Below, in pieces: positions 1 through 9,431 of a DNA stretch of 64,000 nucleotides. The position numbers were made by a program, and so were the translations under genes. Under the pieces are notes generated by a model. The model saw nothing but the letters and a program-made list of their open reading frames with translations. It was not told the origin of the DNA and did no database searches. The first letter of the stretch is position 1. The number at the start of each line of letters is the position of its first letter. This DNA comes from Alphaproteobacteria bacterium CG1_02_46_17 (GTDB lineage Bacteria > Pseudomonadota > Alphaproteobacteria > Micavibrionales > Micavibrionaceae), in contig MNUG01000018.1 in NCBI GenBank assembly GCA_001871905.1, positions 1 through 64,000 on the forward strand. The letters run 5' to 3'.

Positions 1-674
1 GCCGATCCGAAGTTTTCAGCAATTTTGACATCCGTTTTAATCAGGGGGGGGGTAGGGCTTTGTGCACTAACTTCTTTTATGACATTGGATGTGAAATTGA
101 TGTCGGTGGCATCACTGAGTATCTGATCGGCATCATGAACGATTTTGCGGTTTATTTTTTCAGAATCGCTTAATTCACGGACTTCCCCGGTCAAGGGATT
201 AACATCGTGAGTAAGCGAAATGTCTTTTGTGTCCCCTTTGCTCGGTGGAGGGGTTCCATAGAGCTCTTGATAATAAGCATCTGTGATCCCACAAGTTAGA
301 CCAGTATCGACAAACTTCTCTGGTTCACTCTTAACCATTTCCTCCCATGTTTGGTACACGGGGGTCTCGATCCTCGGCTCTTGATAGGATGAATTCAGTG
401 TATCGCAAATGATCATGCAATTTTGGCGAAACTGTGTGGCTTTGGTTTGTTTTTCTTTTTCAACATCTTTTGGGTCATCGGTGTTTCCGCTGCCAAAATC
501 GTAATAATGCCTGTTTGAACGTGCGTAAATACCATTATTATGGATTTTGGGAACGCCTAGACTGGGATCGGCAACCAGCGCTTCCTCGGCCTTCCGGATC
601 TGGGAGGCGTGATCATCATCGTTTTGGACGTACGGATCTTTCAAGATCTCTGTGTTCGACATATTCGAAGCCAT
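1..674 (-). CDS. hypothetical protein (partial, continues beyond window start)
   Basis: Own translation of the minus strand from ATG at 672-674: MASNMSNTEILKDPYVQNDDDHASQIRKAEEALVADPSLGVPKIHNNGIYARSNRHYYDFGSGNTDDPKDVEKEKQTKATQFRQNCMIICDTLNSSYQEPRIETPVYQTWEEM..., with no stop down to base 1. Absent from the ORF track, probably because it runs off the edge. Confidence 0.75.
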   Translation of the reverse strand, partial: MASNMSNTEILKDPYVQNDDDHASQIRKAEEALVADPSLGVPKIHNNGIYARSNRHYYDFGSGNTDDPKDVEKEKQTKATQFRQNCMIICDTLNSSYQEPRIETPVYQTWEEMVKSEPEKFVDTGLTCGITDAYYQELYGTPPPSKGDTKDISLTHDVNPLTGEVRELSDSEKINRKIVHDADQILSDATDINFTSNVIKEVSAQSPTPPLIKTDVKIAENFGS

Positions 675-844
675 GTATTCCCCTTACCAATTCAATTTTA
701 CAGAATTTTGTTAATTCCACGTTAATTCATACGAAATATATTACAGGCGCGCTCCCTTTTCATTTGGACGGGAGGGTGCTATTTCAAAGGGGAAGTCGTG
801 CAAAACGATTCTCTTGATCAGAATATCTAACCGGAGAAAAAAGT

Positions 845-2050
845 ATGAATATTCACGAGTATCAGGCCAAAGAACTATTGGCAAAATATGGCGTCGCCGT
901 CCCGAAGGGCATTGCGGCAATGTCCGTTGAAGAAGCAACTGCAGCAGTTGACCAGTTGTCTGGGCCTTTATACGTCGTGAAAGCGCAAATCCATGCAGGT
1001 GGACGCGGCGCAGGTAAATTCAAAAACAATCCGGCAGGCAAGGGCGGTGTTCGCCTGTGCAAAACCAAAGAAGAAGTCAAAGACGCAGCCATCGCCATGA
1101 TGAATCAGGTTCTTGTCACAAAACAGACAGGGCCAGAAGGAAAAGAAGTACAACGTCTTTATGTGACAGATGGCGTGGACATTAAAAAAGAATATTACTG
1201 TTCGGTTGTTCTTGATCGTGAAACATCCCGCGTGACCTTCATGGTTTCGACCGAAGGCGGAATGGAAATCGAAGAAGTCGCAGAAACCCATCCCGAGAAA
1301 ATTATCAAGGCCTCGATTGATCCGGCTACCGGTATGTCCGGATTCCATGCCCGTAAATTGGCATTCGGTTTGGGCTTGGAAGGCGATGCCCTGAAATCGG
1401 CCCAAAAATTCTTCATGTCTTTATATAAGGCTTTCGTAGAACTGGACGCCTCAATCGTTGAAATCAACCCATTAATCGTCACCGATAAAAATGAAGTTGT
1501 TGCGCTTGATGCCAAAATGAATTTCGATGACAATGCCTTGTTCCGTCAGAAAGTCGTAGCCGAAATGCGCGACGAGTCAGAAGAAGACGAAAACGAACGC
1601 GAAGCCAAAAACTGGGAACTGTCCTATGTTCGTATGGATGGTAATATCGGTTGTATGGTCAATGGCGCGGGACTGGCAATGGCCACCATGGATATTATCA
1701 AGCATTACGGTATGGAACCAGCCAACTTTTTGGACGTGGGCGGCGGTGCAACAACTGAACGCGTAACAGCCGCTTTCAAAATCATTTTGTCTGACCCGAA
1801 AGTCAAAGGCGTTCTCGTCAATATTTTTGGTGGGATCATGAAGTGTGACATCATCGCCAACGGGATCATTGCTGCCGCAAAAGAAGTCGCTTTGAGCGTG
1901 CCCTTGGTGGTTCGTCTGGAAGGAACCAACGTGCAACTCGGCAAGGACATCCTGAATAATTCAGGCCTGCCGATCATCGCGGCTGATAACCTTGACGACG
2001 CTGCGCGTAAAATCGTTGACGCCACCCAAAAAGCTTTGGCTGCTGCTTAA
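845..2050 (+). CDS. sucC: succinate--CoA ligase (ADP-forming) subunit beta
   Basis: [22 protein letters not shown] start, [27 protein letters not shown]; followed by sucD. Confidence 0.98.
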   Translation: MNIHEYQAKELLAKYGVAVPKGIAAMSVEEATAAVDQLSGPLYVVKAQIHAGGRGAGKFKNNPAGKGGVRLCKTKEEVKDAAIAMMNQVLVTKQTGPEGKEVQRLYVTDGVDIKKEYYCSVVLDRETSRVTFMVSTEGGMEIEEVAETHPEKIIKASIDPATGMSGFHARKLAFGLGLEGDALKSAQKFFMSLYKAFVELDASIVEINPLIVTDKNEVVALDAKMNFDDNALFRQKVVAEMRDESEEDENEREAKNWELSYVRMDGNIGCMVNGAGLAMATMDIIKHYGMEPANFLDVGGGATTERVTAAFKIILSDPKVKGVLVNIFGGIMKCDIIANGIIAAAKEVALSVPLVVRLEGTNVQLGKDILNNSGLPIIAADNLDDAARKIVDATQKALAAA

Positions 2051-2076
2051 TCACTTGAGAAAAGGAATATAGAGCT

Positions 2077-2952
2077 ATGTCAGTACTCGTTAATAAAGAT
2101 ACCAAAGTGATTTGTCAGGGCTTTACCGGCGCGCAAGGCACATTTCACTCGGAACAGGCCATCGCCTATGGCACCAAAATGGTTGGGGGCGTAACACCCG
2201 GCAAAGGTGGCACCAAACATTTGAACCTGCCAGTGTTCAACACAGTGATGGAAGCCAAAGCAGAAACCGGATGTAACGCATCGGTGATTTATGTACCCCC
2301 AGCCTTTGCCGCCGATGCCATTCTTGAAGCCATTGACGCGGAAATTGAATTGGCCGTGTGTATCACCGAAGGCATTCCTGTTCTCGATATGGTCAAAGTC
2401 AAACGTGCGCTGACCGGATCAAAAACCCGCCTTATCGGGCCAAACTGCCCGGGTGTGATTACGCCGGATGAATGCAAAATCGGGATTATGCCCGGTCACA
2501 TTCATAAGCGCGGAAAAGTGGGCATTGTCTCGCGCTCCGGAACGCTGACCTATGAAGCTGTGCATCAAACCACCGCAGCAGGTCTGGGACAGTCAACCTG
2601 TATCGGGATTGGTGGTGACCCAGTGAACGGAACCAATTTTATTGATGCACTCGATATGTTCCTCAATGATGAGGAAACCGAAGCCATCATCATGATTGGT
2701 GAAATCGGGGGCTCTGCCGAAGTGGACGCTGTGAACTTCTATACAGCAGCGGCAAAGAAAAAACCGATTGCAGGCTTTATTGCTGGAGCAACGGCGCCGA
2801 AAGGAAAACGCATGGGTCACGCCGGTGCAATCATTTCTGGTGGCAATGACACAGCCGAAGTCAAAATTGCAGCCATGAAGGCCGCCGGTTTTGAAGTAGC
2901 CGAAACGCCGGCCCATCTAGGTGAAGCCGTTTTGCGTGCCATCGCAGCCTAG
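2077..2952 (+). CDS. sucD: succinate--CoA ligase subunit alpha
   Basis: [45 protein letters not shown]; phospho-His region [10 protein letters not shown]. Confidence 0.98.
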   Translation: MSVLVNKDTKVICQGFTGAQGTFHSEQAIAYGTKMVGGVTPGKGGTKHLNLPVFNTVMEAKAETGCNASVIYVPPAFAADAILEAIDAEIELAVCITEGIPVLDMVKVKRALTGSKTRLIGPNCPGVITPDECKIGIMPGHIHKRGKVGIVSRSGTLTYEAVHQTTAAGLGQSTCIGIGGDPVNGTNFIDALDMFLNDEETEAIIMIGEIGGSAEVDAVNFYTAAAKKKPIAGFIAGATAPKGKRMGHAGAIISGGNDTAEVKIAAMKAAGFEVAETPAHLGEAVLRAIAA

Positions 2953-2978
2953 ATTGTTTGATCAATATTAAGAGTTTG

Positions 2979-3006
2979 AAGGCAGGGATAGTTCCCTGCC
3001 TTTTTG
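2979..3006 (+). terminator. Rho-independent terminator downstream of sucCD
   Basis: GGCAGGGA-TAGT-TCCCTGCC stem-loop followed by TTTTTG. Confidence 0.85.
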
Positions 3007-3077
3007 TTTGACAGTTGACATAACCTAAATATAAGGTGGGAGAGATAAACAAGAATAGTTCAGGGACGTCATCAAAA

Positions 3078-3992
3078 ATGGAACAGAATAAGGTTATTGA
3101 ACAACTCGTGACGCGTCATAAAAGTCTTCAGGATAGCTTTCACGAAGTCCGTGATGGAACCCTTGAGACAATTTTTTCGGTCATCGGGATGTCAAACGCT
3201 TATGCCAATAGGTATCCGCAGGAATGGTCTCAAAGGATGGGCGAGCTATGTCAAAAGATTTTTCTGAATTACAATCGCTTGTCCACCCAAATGCAAAAAT
3301 CGGCAAATGGATATGCCCAAATGGATAGCAAGGCCAAATTGGCTTTGAAAGACGGGGAATGGAAAAGCGATGATGGGAGTAATCCTCCCGATCATTTTAA
3401 GAACATCTCGGGAAAAAGGATCGATGTTTATAATTCTATGCTGGCGTTAACCCGTTTTTCCGAGTTTCGCGATGTTCTGTCTGAATATCTGGAAGTACAG
3501 GAAGATGAAAATCATGCGGTGTCTGACGCGCATCTTTCAAGTGTGTGTGTGACCAAGCAGGCCGATATCACTGAAAAACTTCACAGAGCCCAACAGGCTA
3601 GCGGAATGCCAGATTTTCTGGCTGATTTGATGGATGATGCTTCAGGAGTCAAAGATCAGAATATAGATATAGCCCTATCAAAAAAAGACATATTTGCTTT
3701 GGCAGCTGAGTCTGTTCGCGATGATTTGCATGACGAGGCGTTGGTTAAACAGGAAATGATTGGTGATCTGGTCGTTTTTTATGATTTCTTGCAGACATAC
3801 TGGCTTTCAAATGTGGGCGCAGCCCAACAAGATGAAGTACAAGATGCAGTGCAGGAAAGCCGTAAAAACGCGACCTTTGCCATGTTGGAATTTGTGGAAT
3901 ATGAAATCATCAGGACATTCGAACAATCAGAGCGAATGATTCCAGAAATTCAAGATGTTTCCAACACCTTGCAAAGTCTGGGTATGAGGTAA
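3078..3992 (+). CDS. hypothetical protein (ORF opens at 3036; MEQNKVIEQL start at 3078 more likely)
   Basis: Open frame between sucD and the three-paralogue cluster; largely helical sequence, no recognised domain. Confidence 0.7.
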   Translation: MEQNKVIEQLVTRHKSLQDSFHEVRDGTLETIFSVIGMSNAYANRYPQEWSQRMGELCQKIFLNYNRLSTQMQKSANGYAQMDSKAKLALKDGEWKSDDGSNPPDHFKNISGKRIDVYNSMLALTRFSEFRDVLSEYLEVQEDENHAVSDAHLSSVCVTKQADITEKLHRAQQASGMPDFLADLMDDASGVKDQNIDIALSKKDIFALAAESVRDDLHDEALVKQEMIGDLVVFYDFLQTYWLSNVGAAQQDEVQDAVQESRKNATFAMLEFVEYEIIRTFEQSERMIPEIQDVSNTLQSLGMR

Positions 3993-4111
3993 TTTATCAG
4001 GCAAAGCGGACGGGGAGGCCCAATATTGGGTCATGAGATTTGATCCTGTTTAAGTAATGCCCATCCAAAATACACTTTGAGTTATCCTCTTTTTCGTATA
4101 TTCTGCGTGTC

Positions 4112-4675
4112 ATGACAACGTTGAGCGAATTACCAGAAGATATACAAAACCTAATCATCCGACTACCATTTCGGGTGGGGTACTACGTTTCCTCCAGTGA
4201 TAAGACCGGTGGAGATGAAGCCGATCAACGGGAGATGTTGGCACTGGAGAATATCGTTACGTTTTATATTGAAGATACTCTGAAATCCGAATTTGTTCAG
4301 GAAGCCATGCAGCAGATGCTGGCTCAAAAGAAAAACTGGGATAGTTGGAAAGGCCATATCGAAATCGTACCCGAAGAATGTGTGAGGGCAACCGAAGCCT
4401 TGGTTGGTGTTATCGAGATGAAAGAAATCTGGGCGTTCAAAAACAACCTTTTGGAAATCGCCATTTCTGTTGCCCAAGCCTATCGTGAATTTAACGATAC
4501 GGTCTCGATGATTGAAAAAATTCAAACCTATCTTGCTATTTTGTCCGAAAGGATCAAGGCCGTGGTCAGCGGGCAGGAAATGCCGTCAACCGATTCCATG
4601 CTCAATATCAGCCGTGACGAACGGATGGCTATCAATCTGTTGGCCGATACCTTGGGCATTGTCGTTAAATTATAA
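4112..4675 (+). CDS. hypothetical protein, paralogue 1 of a tandem three-gene family (possibly TerB-like)
   Basis: FRVGYYVSSSDKTGGDEADQ...NWDSW...AISVAQAYREF...ISRDERMAINLLADTLGI; pattern shared with the next two ORFs. Confidence 0.8.
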   Translation: MTTLSELPEDIQNLIIRLPFRVGYYVSSSDKTGGDEADQREMLALENIVTFYIEDTLKSEFVQEAMQQMLAQKKNWDSWKGHIEIVPEECVRATEALVGVIEMKEIWAFKNNLLEIAISVAQAYREFNDTVSMIEKIQTYLAILSERIKAVVSGQEMPSTDSMLNISRDERMAINLLADTLGIVVKL

Positions 4676-4687
4676 ACTATAAAAAGA

Positions 4688-5254
4688 TTGGATTCTTCCA
4701 TGTCTGATACGTCTGAACTTCAAAGATTTTTGCCAAAAGATCAGGAACTCCTCTCGGGTATTTTGTACCGCATCGGATACTGGATATCCCATATTGATGA
4801 TACAGATGAAGGGGATAGATCAGAGCAGGTTGAGCACCAACATCTTCTGGGCTGTCTGAATAAAATCTCCAAAGCCCCTAAAGCCGGAACCTTGTTGAAT
4901 GAAATGGCGGAAGAATCCTGTCGTCAGGAACAAAGCTGGCCACGCTGGGAATCGAAAAACGATTCTATTCTGGATGACGTTGCCGAGGCAGTCTCCTTGT
5001 TGAAATCACAAGGAACAGAAGACGAAGAAAAGTCATTCACAAAAGTATCCATGATGGTGGGTATGACCGTTGCGCGGGCCTTTCGTGAAGAACCCGAACA
5101 TGCTGTCGAACATGAGGGGTATTTCGCCTGGCTTACTGAAAAGGCCAATGACATGATTATGGCCGTAACGGATAAAGACGCTCATAAAGATCTGGGTGTG
5201 TCTCCGGAAGAAGACAATGCGTTGAATGATCTGCTGGCGATTCTGAAATCATGA
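4688..5254 (+). CDS. hypothetical protein, paralogue 2 of a tandem three-gene family (start may be ATG 4700)
   Basis: LYRIGYWISHIDDTDEGDRSEQ...SWPRW...GMTVARAFREE...VSPEEDNALNDLLAIL. Confidence 0.8.
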   Translation: MDSSMSDTSELQRFLPKDQELLSGILYRIGYWISHIDDTDEGDRSEQVEHQHLLGCLNKISKAPKAGTLLNEMAEESCRQEQSWPRWESKNDSILDDVAEAVSLLKSQGTEDEEKSFTKVSMMVGMTVARAFREEPEHAVEHEGYFAWLTEKANDMIMAVTDKDAHKDLGVSPEEDNALNDLLAILKS

Positions 5255-5781
5255 ATTCTCCCCTGAAACAGGATTTGAATCCGAAAGAAAAACAAGAATT
5301 GGCACGTCTGGTTTACCGGTGCACTATGTGGGTATCTATTTCTGATGAAGATGGCGGAGGATCATCCCGCAGTGCGGAAGATCGTGTGTTGAAAAAACGC
5401 ATGCAAACTTTATACAGAAATACACGACTGGGAACCAACGAGCGTGAAATTCTGGGTATCATTCTGGCTAATTCACAATATTGGAAAAGCTGGTGCGAAG
5501 GCTTGATCGACCTGATGGACGAAATTGCCCGCTATCAGGAAAGAATTCCCCCAAAATTAGCAGAAATGATTATGGCTTTGGCCATGGATGTGGCCATGGC
5601 TTTTGAAGAGCGCTCGGCATTTTCTTCTTTTTTTGTTCGTGCAGGGTTCAGAATTCGTAATATTTTTTCAAGTTCCGGCTCAATTTTATCTCCTGAAGAA
5701 CATGCCAGCATTTCACCGAATGAAAAGGCCGCCCTCAAAGAGTTGGCGTTTGCGCTAAAAGTCGATGTGTCCGGACTATAG
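5251..5781 (+). CDS. hypothetical protein, paralogue 3 of a tandem three-gene family
   Basis: VYRCTMWVSISDEDGGGSSRSAED...YWKSW...AMDVAMAFEER...ISPNEKAALKELAFALKV; 4-nt ATGA overlap with the preceding gene. Confidence 0.8.
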   Translation: MNSPLKQDLNPKEKQELARLVYRCTMWVSISDEDGGGSSRSAEDRVLKKRMQTLYRNTRLGTNEREILGIILANSQYWKSWCEGLIDLMDEIARYQERIPPKLAEMIMALAMDVAMAFEERSAFSSFFVRAGFRIRNIFSSSGSILSPEEHASISPNEKAALKELAFALKVDVSGL

Positions 5782-5899
5782 TTTGTTCATTTATCAGGAA
5801 TAATTGTGTTTTTTTTAATCTTGGCACTGTTTTCTGATTGAAAAACAGTGCTAATATCAGTCTTTCAAATGGTTTTTTAAGCAAAACAGAGAAATAAAA

Positions 5900-8812
5900 A
5901 TGACCAGTGCAACCTCACTCAAAACAATTCTGACCGGCGTCAACGCCGAATATATTGCCAACCTTTACCGGGAATATCTGCGCAGTCCGTCTTCGGTTGA
6001 CCCGAGCTGGCAAATGCTGTTTGCCGATCTTCAGGATGATGAGGCGTCATTGCTCAAACAGATGAGTGGAGCAAGCTGGGGAGAAGGGGAATATCGTGCG
6101 CCGTCTGCGCCCTTCGGACATCTGACTTCGGCTGACACTGCCGCAGCGACGGCAGTACCTGCCAATCAATATGCCCGTCCAGCCTTTGCCCAACAAGGTG
6201 GAAATCTAAGTGATGTCGAGCAAGCCACAAAAGATTCAATCGCTGCCCTGATGATGATCCGTGCTTATCGCGCGTTGGGACATTTGGCGGCCGATCTTGA
6301 TCCGTTAGGATTAAAACAGGCTGAATATCACAAGGAACTTGATCCAAGTTTTTACGGGTTCGGGCCACAGGATATGGATCGTCAGATTTATGTCGGCGGC
6401 GTTCTCGGCATGACCTATGCCACAATCGGCCAGATTCGCGACGCCTTGCACAGCATCTATTGTGGCAAAATTGGTGTTGAGTTTTTGCATTCCGTATCTC
6501 CGGAAGAAAAGAGTTGGATACAACAACGTATCGAGGCCTCCCGCAACCAGACACCTTTTACCCACGAAGAAAAAACCCGTTTCTATGACCATTTGATCGC
6601 CGCCGAAGGGCTGGAACGGTTTATCCATACCAAACATGTTGGAACCAAGCGGTTTGGGATTGATGGTGGGGAAAGCTTTATTGCATCGGTTGAAGAAACC
6701 ATTCGTCGTTGTGCAGATTTGGGATGTGAAGAAGTTGTTTTGGGAATGGCCCACCGTGGTCGCTTGAATGTTCTGACCAACGTTGTTGGAAAACCCTACA
6801 CCTCGCTGTTTGCTGAATTTCAAGGCTTGTCCACCAATCCGGAAGATATTCTGGGCACAGGTGACGTGAAATATCACTTGGGATATACCAATGACAAGAA
6901 ATATGGCGACAACATGGTTCACCTGACCCTGACTGCCAACCCGTCGCATTTGGAAGCGGTTAACCCCGTTGCAATTGGCCGTGTGCGTGCCAAACAATTC
7001 CAGCGTCAGGATGTCGAACGCGGCAAAGTGGTGCCAATTCTAGTGCATGGTGATGCGGCATTTATTGGTCAGGGCGTTGTTGCCGAAACTTTGATTATGT
7101 CGGAGCTTCCTGGATACCGGGTGGGAGGAACCATTCACATCGTGATCAATAACCAGATTGGTTTTACCACGATGCCAAAATATTCCCGTTCTGGCCCTTA
7201 CTGTACGGACATGGCAAAAATTCTCTCTGCGCCAATTCTCCATGTGAACGGCGATGATGTCGAGTCTGTTATTCACGTCTCGCGGCTTGCAGCCGAATTC
7301 CGCCAGGCCTTCAAAAAAGATGTGGTCATCGATATTTTCTGCTATCGTCGCTATGGTCACAACGAAGGGGATGAACCATCTTTTACCCAGCCTTTGATGT
7401 ATAAGAAAATCAAAACACTGGATAACACGCGTGAAATTTATGGTCGTCAGTTGATTGGCCAAAAAGTCCTCAGTGAAGAGTCCGCCAATGACATGGTGGT
7501 CAAGTTCCAGAAGAAACTGGACGACGCATATGAGGCAACAAAGAGCTTCAAGCCCAATAAGGCCGACTATCTGGAAGGGTATTGGTCAGGTCTGCGCGTC
7601 GCACACGGTGACGCACGCCGTGGGGCAACATCCATCTCTAAAGAGAAATTCGAGATGCTGGGCCGTGCGTTGACAACTGTCCCTTCGGATTTCAACATCA
7701 ATCCAAAAATTGCCCGTCAATTGGAACAGAAAGCCGAAATGTTCAAAACAGGCACTGGATTTGATTGGGCAACCGCTGAAGCATTGGCCTTCGGATCATT
7801 GCTTGATGAAGGGCATCATGTGCGCTTGTCCGGTGAAGATGTTGGTCGTGGGACATTCTCGCATCGTCATGCAATTTTATACGATCAGGACAACGAAAAC
7901 AAATACCTGCCTTTGCAACATGTCAGTGAAAATCAGGCTCCGATCGAAGTTCATGACAGCCCGTTGTCAGAGTTTGCAGTTCTGGGTTTCGAGCTTGGCT
8001 ATTCATGGGCAGAGCCAAAAGCTCTTGTTTTGTGGGAGGCGCAGTTCGGGGACTTTGTAAACGGAGCGCAGATTATCATTGACCAGTTTTTGGCAGCGTC
8101 TGAGAGCAAATGGTTGAGGATGTCCGGTCTGGTGATGTTGTTGCCACATGGCTTTGAAGGACAAGGGCCAGAACATTCGTCTGCACGTCTGGAGCGTTTC
8201 TTGCAACTTTGCGCCGAAGAAAACCTGCAGGTCACAAACATCACAACTCCAGCCAATTATTTCCATGCGCTGCGTCGTCAGCTACACCGTGACTTCCGGA
8301 AACCATTAATCAATATGGCTCCGAAATCATTGTTGCGTCATAAGCTGGCGGTTTCAACCGAAGACCTGTTCACGGGCCAAAGTACATTCCACCGCGTTTT
8401 GTGGGATGATAACCGTGCCAATCTGAATGCGGATAAAGACATTAAGCGTATCGTCTTGTGTAGTGGCAAAGTCTATTACGATCTTTTGGAAGAACGTAAC
8501 AAACGCGAGATCAAGGATGTGGTCTTGCTGCGGGTCGAACAGATTTACCCGTTCCCCGACAAAGTGTTGGAAGAAGAGTTCGCCAGATACCCGAATGCCG
8601 ATATTGTCTGGTGTCAGGAAGAACCGAAAAACCAAGGAGCATGGTTCTTTGTTGATCCATTGATCGAGGATATTCTGACCCAGATTAAACACAAGGCATC
8701 TCGTCCCAAATATGTCGGACGTGTCGCCGCGGCAGCTCCGGCAACGGGTTACGCCAAACGCCACGCATTTGAACAAGCCCGTTTGGTTGATGAAGCCATT
8801 ACTGCAATATAA
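5900..8812 (+). CDS. sucA: 2-oxoglutarate dehydrogenase E1 component
   Basis: 970 aa; YIANLYREYLRSPSSVDPSWQMLF; GMAHRGRLNVLTNVVGKP; HGDAAFIGQGVVAETL; RRYGHNEGDEPSFTQPLMY; LLPHGFEGQGPEHSSARLERFLQL. Confidence 0.98.
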   Translation: MTSATSLKTILTGVNAEYIANLYREYLRSPSSVDPSWQMLFADLQDDEASLLKQMSGASWGEGEYRAPSAPFGHLTSADTAAATAVPANQYARPAFAQQGGNLSDVEQATKDSIAALMMIRAYRALGHLAADLDPLGLKQAEYHKELDPSFYGFGPQDMDRQIYVGGVLGMTYATIGQIRDALHSIYCGKIGVEFLHSVSPEEKSWIQQRIEASRNQTPFTHEEKTRFYDHLIAAEGLERFIHTKHVGTKRFGIDGGESFIASVEETIRRCADLGCEEVVLGMAHRGRLNVLTNVVGKPYTSLFAEFQGLSTNPEDILGTGDVKYHLGYTNDKKYGDNMVHLTLTANPSHLEAVNPVAIGRVRAKQFQRQDVERGKVVPILVHGDAAFIGQGVVAETLIMSELPGYRVGGTIHIVINNQIGFTTMPKYSRSGPYCTDMAKILSAPILHVNGDDVESVIHVSRLAAEFRQAFKKDVVIDIFCYRRYGHNEGDEPSFTQPLMYKKIKTLDNTREIYGRQLIGQKVLSEESANDMVVKFQKKLDDAYEATKSFKPNKADYLEGYWSGLRVAHGDARRGATSISKEKFEMLGRALTTVPSDFNINPKIARQLEQKAEMFKTGTGFDWATAEALAFGSLLDEGHHVRLSGEDVGRGTFSHRHAILYDQDNENKYLPLQHVSENQAPIEVHDSPLSEFAVLGFELGYSWAEPKALVLWEAQFGDFVNGAQIIIDQFLAASESKWLRMSGLVMLLPHGFEGQGPEHSSARLERFLQLCAEENLQVTNITTPANYFHALRRQLHRDFRKPLINMAPKSLLRHKLAVSTEDLFTGQSTFHRVLWDDNRANLNADKDIKRIVLCSGKVYYDLLEERNKREIKDVVLLRVEQIYPFPDKVLEEEFARYPNADIVWCQEEPKNQGAWFFVDPLIEDILTQIKHKASRPKYVGRVAAAAPATGYAKRHAFEQARLVDEAITAI

Positions 8813-8834
8813 GGGCAAAATAAGGACAAATAAA

Positions 8835-8858
8835 AATGGCGGGGGAAACCTCGCCATT
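8835..8858 (-). terminator. Rho-independent terminator (mucR side)
   Basis: AATGGCGGGG-GAAA-CCTCGCCATT (one G-U wobble). On the minus strand the stem is followed by TTTTTA. Confidence 0.75.
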
Positions 8859-8883
8859 CTTACATTCGGAAGGGGAGACTAGA

Positions 8884-9318
8884 TCACCCCTTTTTCCCTG
8901 AAGGCTTGCGCCCCGAAGTGCCAAGGCCAATATCCTTGGCAAGCTTGCTGCGTTGCTTGGTATAGCTGGGCGCTACCATCGGATAATCATGCGGTAATCC
9001 CCACCGTTCACGATATTGTTCTGGCGTCATGTCATAGGCGGTTTTCAAGTGACGTCTAAGCATCTTGAGCTTCTTACCGTCTTCCAGACACACAATATAA
9101 TCCGGCATGACTGATTTGCGGATCGGGACGGCGGGCTGTGGTCGCTCTCCAATTGATGTTGTCGATTTATTTTCTGCCCCCAATGTTGAAAGGGTTTTAT
9201 AAATACGCTCGATCAACGCCGGAATTTCAGGGCCGGTGACTGTATTATGAGAGAGATGGGAAGCCACAATCTCTGCAGTATAGGAAAGTAATTCGGAGTG
9301 TTTGGTGTTGTCAGTCAT
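8884..9318 (-). CDS. MucR/Ros family transcriptional regulator
   Basis: VMPDYIVCLEDGKKLKMLRRHLKTAYDMTPEQYRERWGLPHDYPMVAPSYTKQRSKLAKDIGLG is the MucR/Ros signature. Confidence 0.95.
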   Translation of the reverse strand: MTDNTKHSELLSYTAEIVASHLSHNTVTGPEIPALIERIYKTLSTLGAENKSTTSIGERPQPAVPIRKSVMPDYIVCLEDGKKLKMLRRHLKTAYDMTPEQYRERWGLPHDYPMVAPSYTKQRSKLAKDIGLGTSGRKPSGKKG

Positions 9319-9431
9319 TTGCTATCCAAAATAATCTTCAAGTGATGATACATGTTTCATTCTAGCTATATCGGCCTGCACATGGATTTTGCAAGAAAAA
9401 AGACAGTAAAGCGCAGCGTTTTATTTACAGT

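Noticed and set aside
434-817. 127-aa plus-strand ORF near the window start
   Set aside because: Overlaps the better supported minus-strand edge ORF (1-674) and the sucC promoter region; low-quality composition.
6311-6997. 228-aa minus-strand ORF opposite sucA
   Set aside because: Antisense shadow of a strongly conserved enzyme gene.
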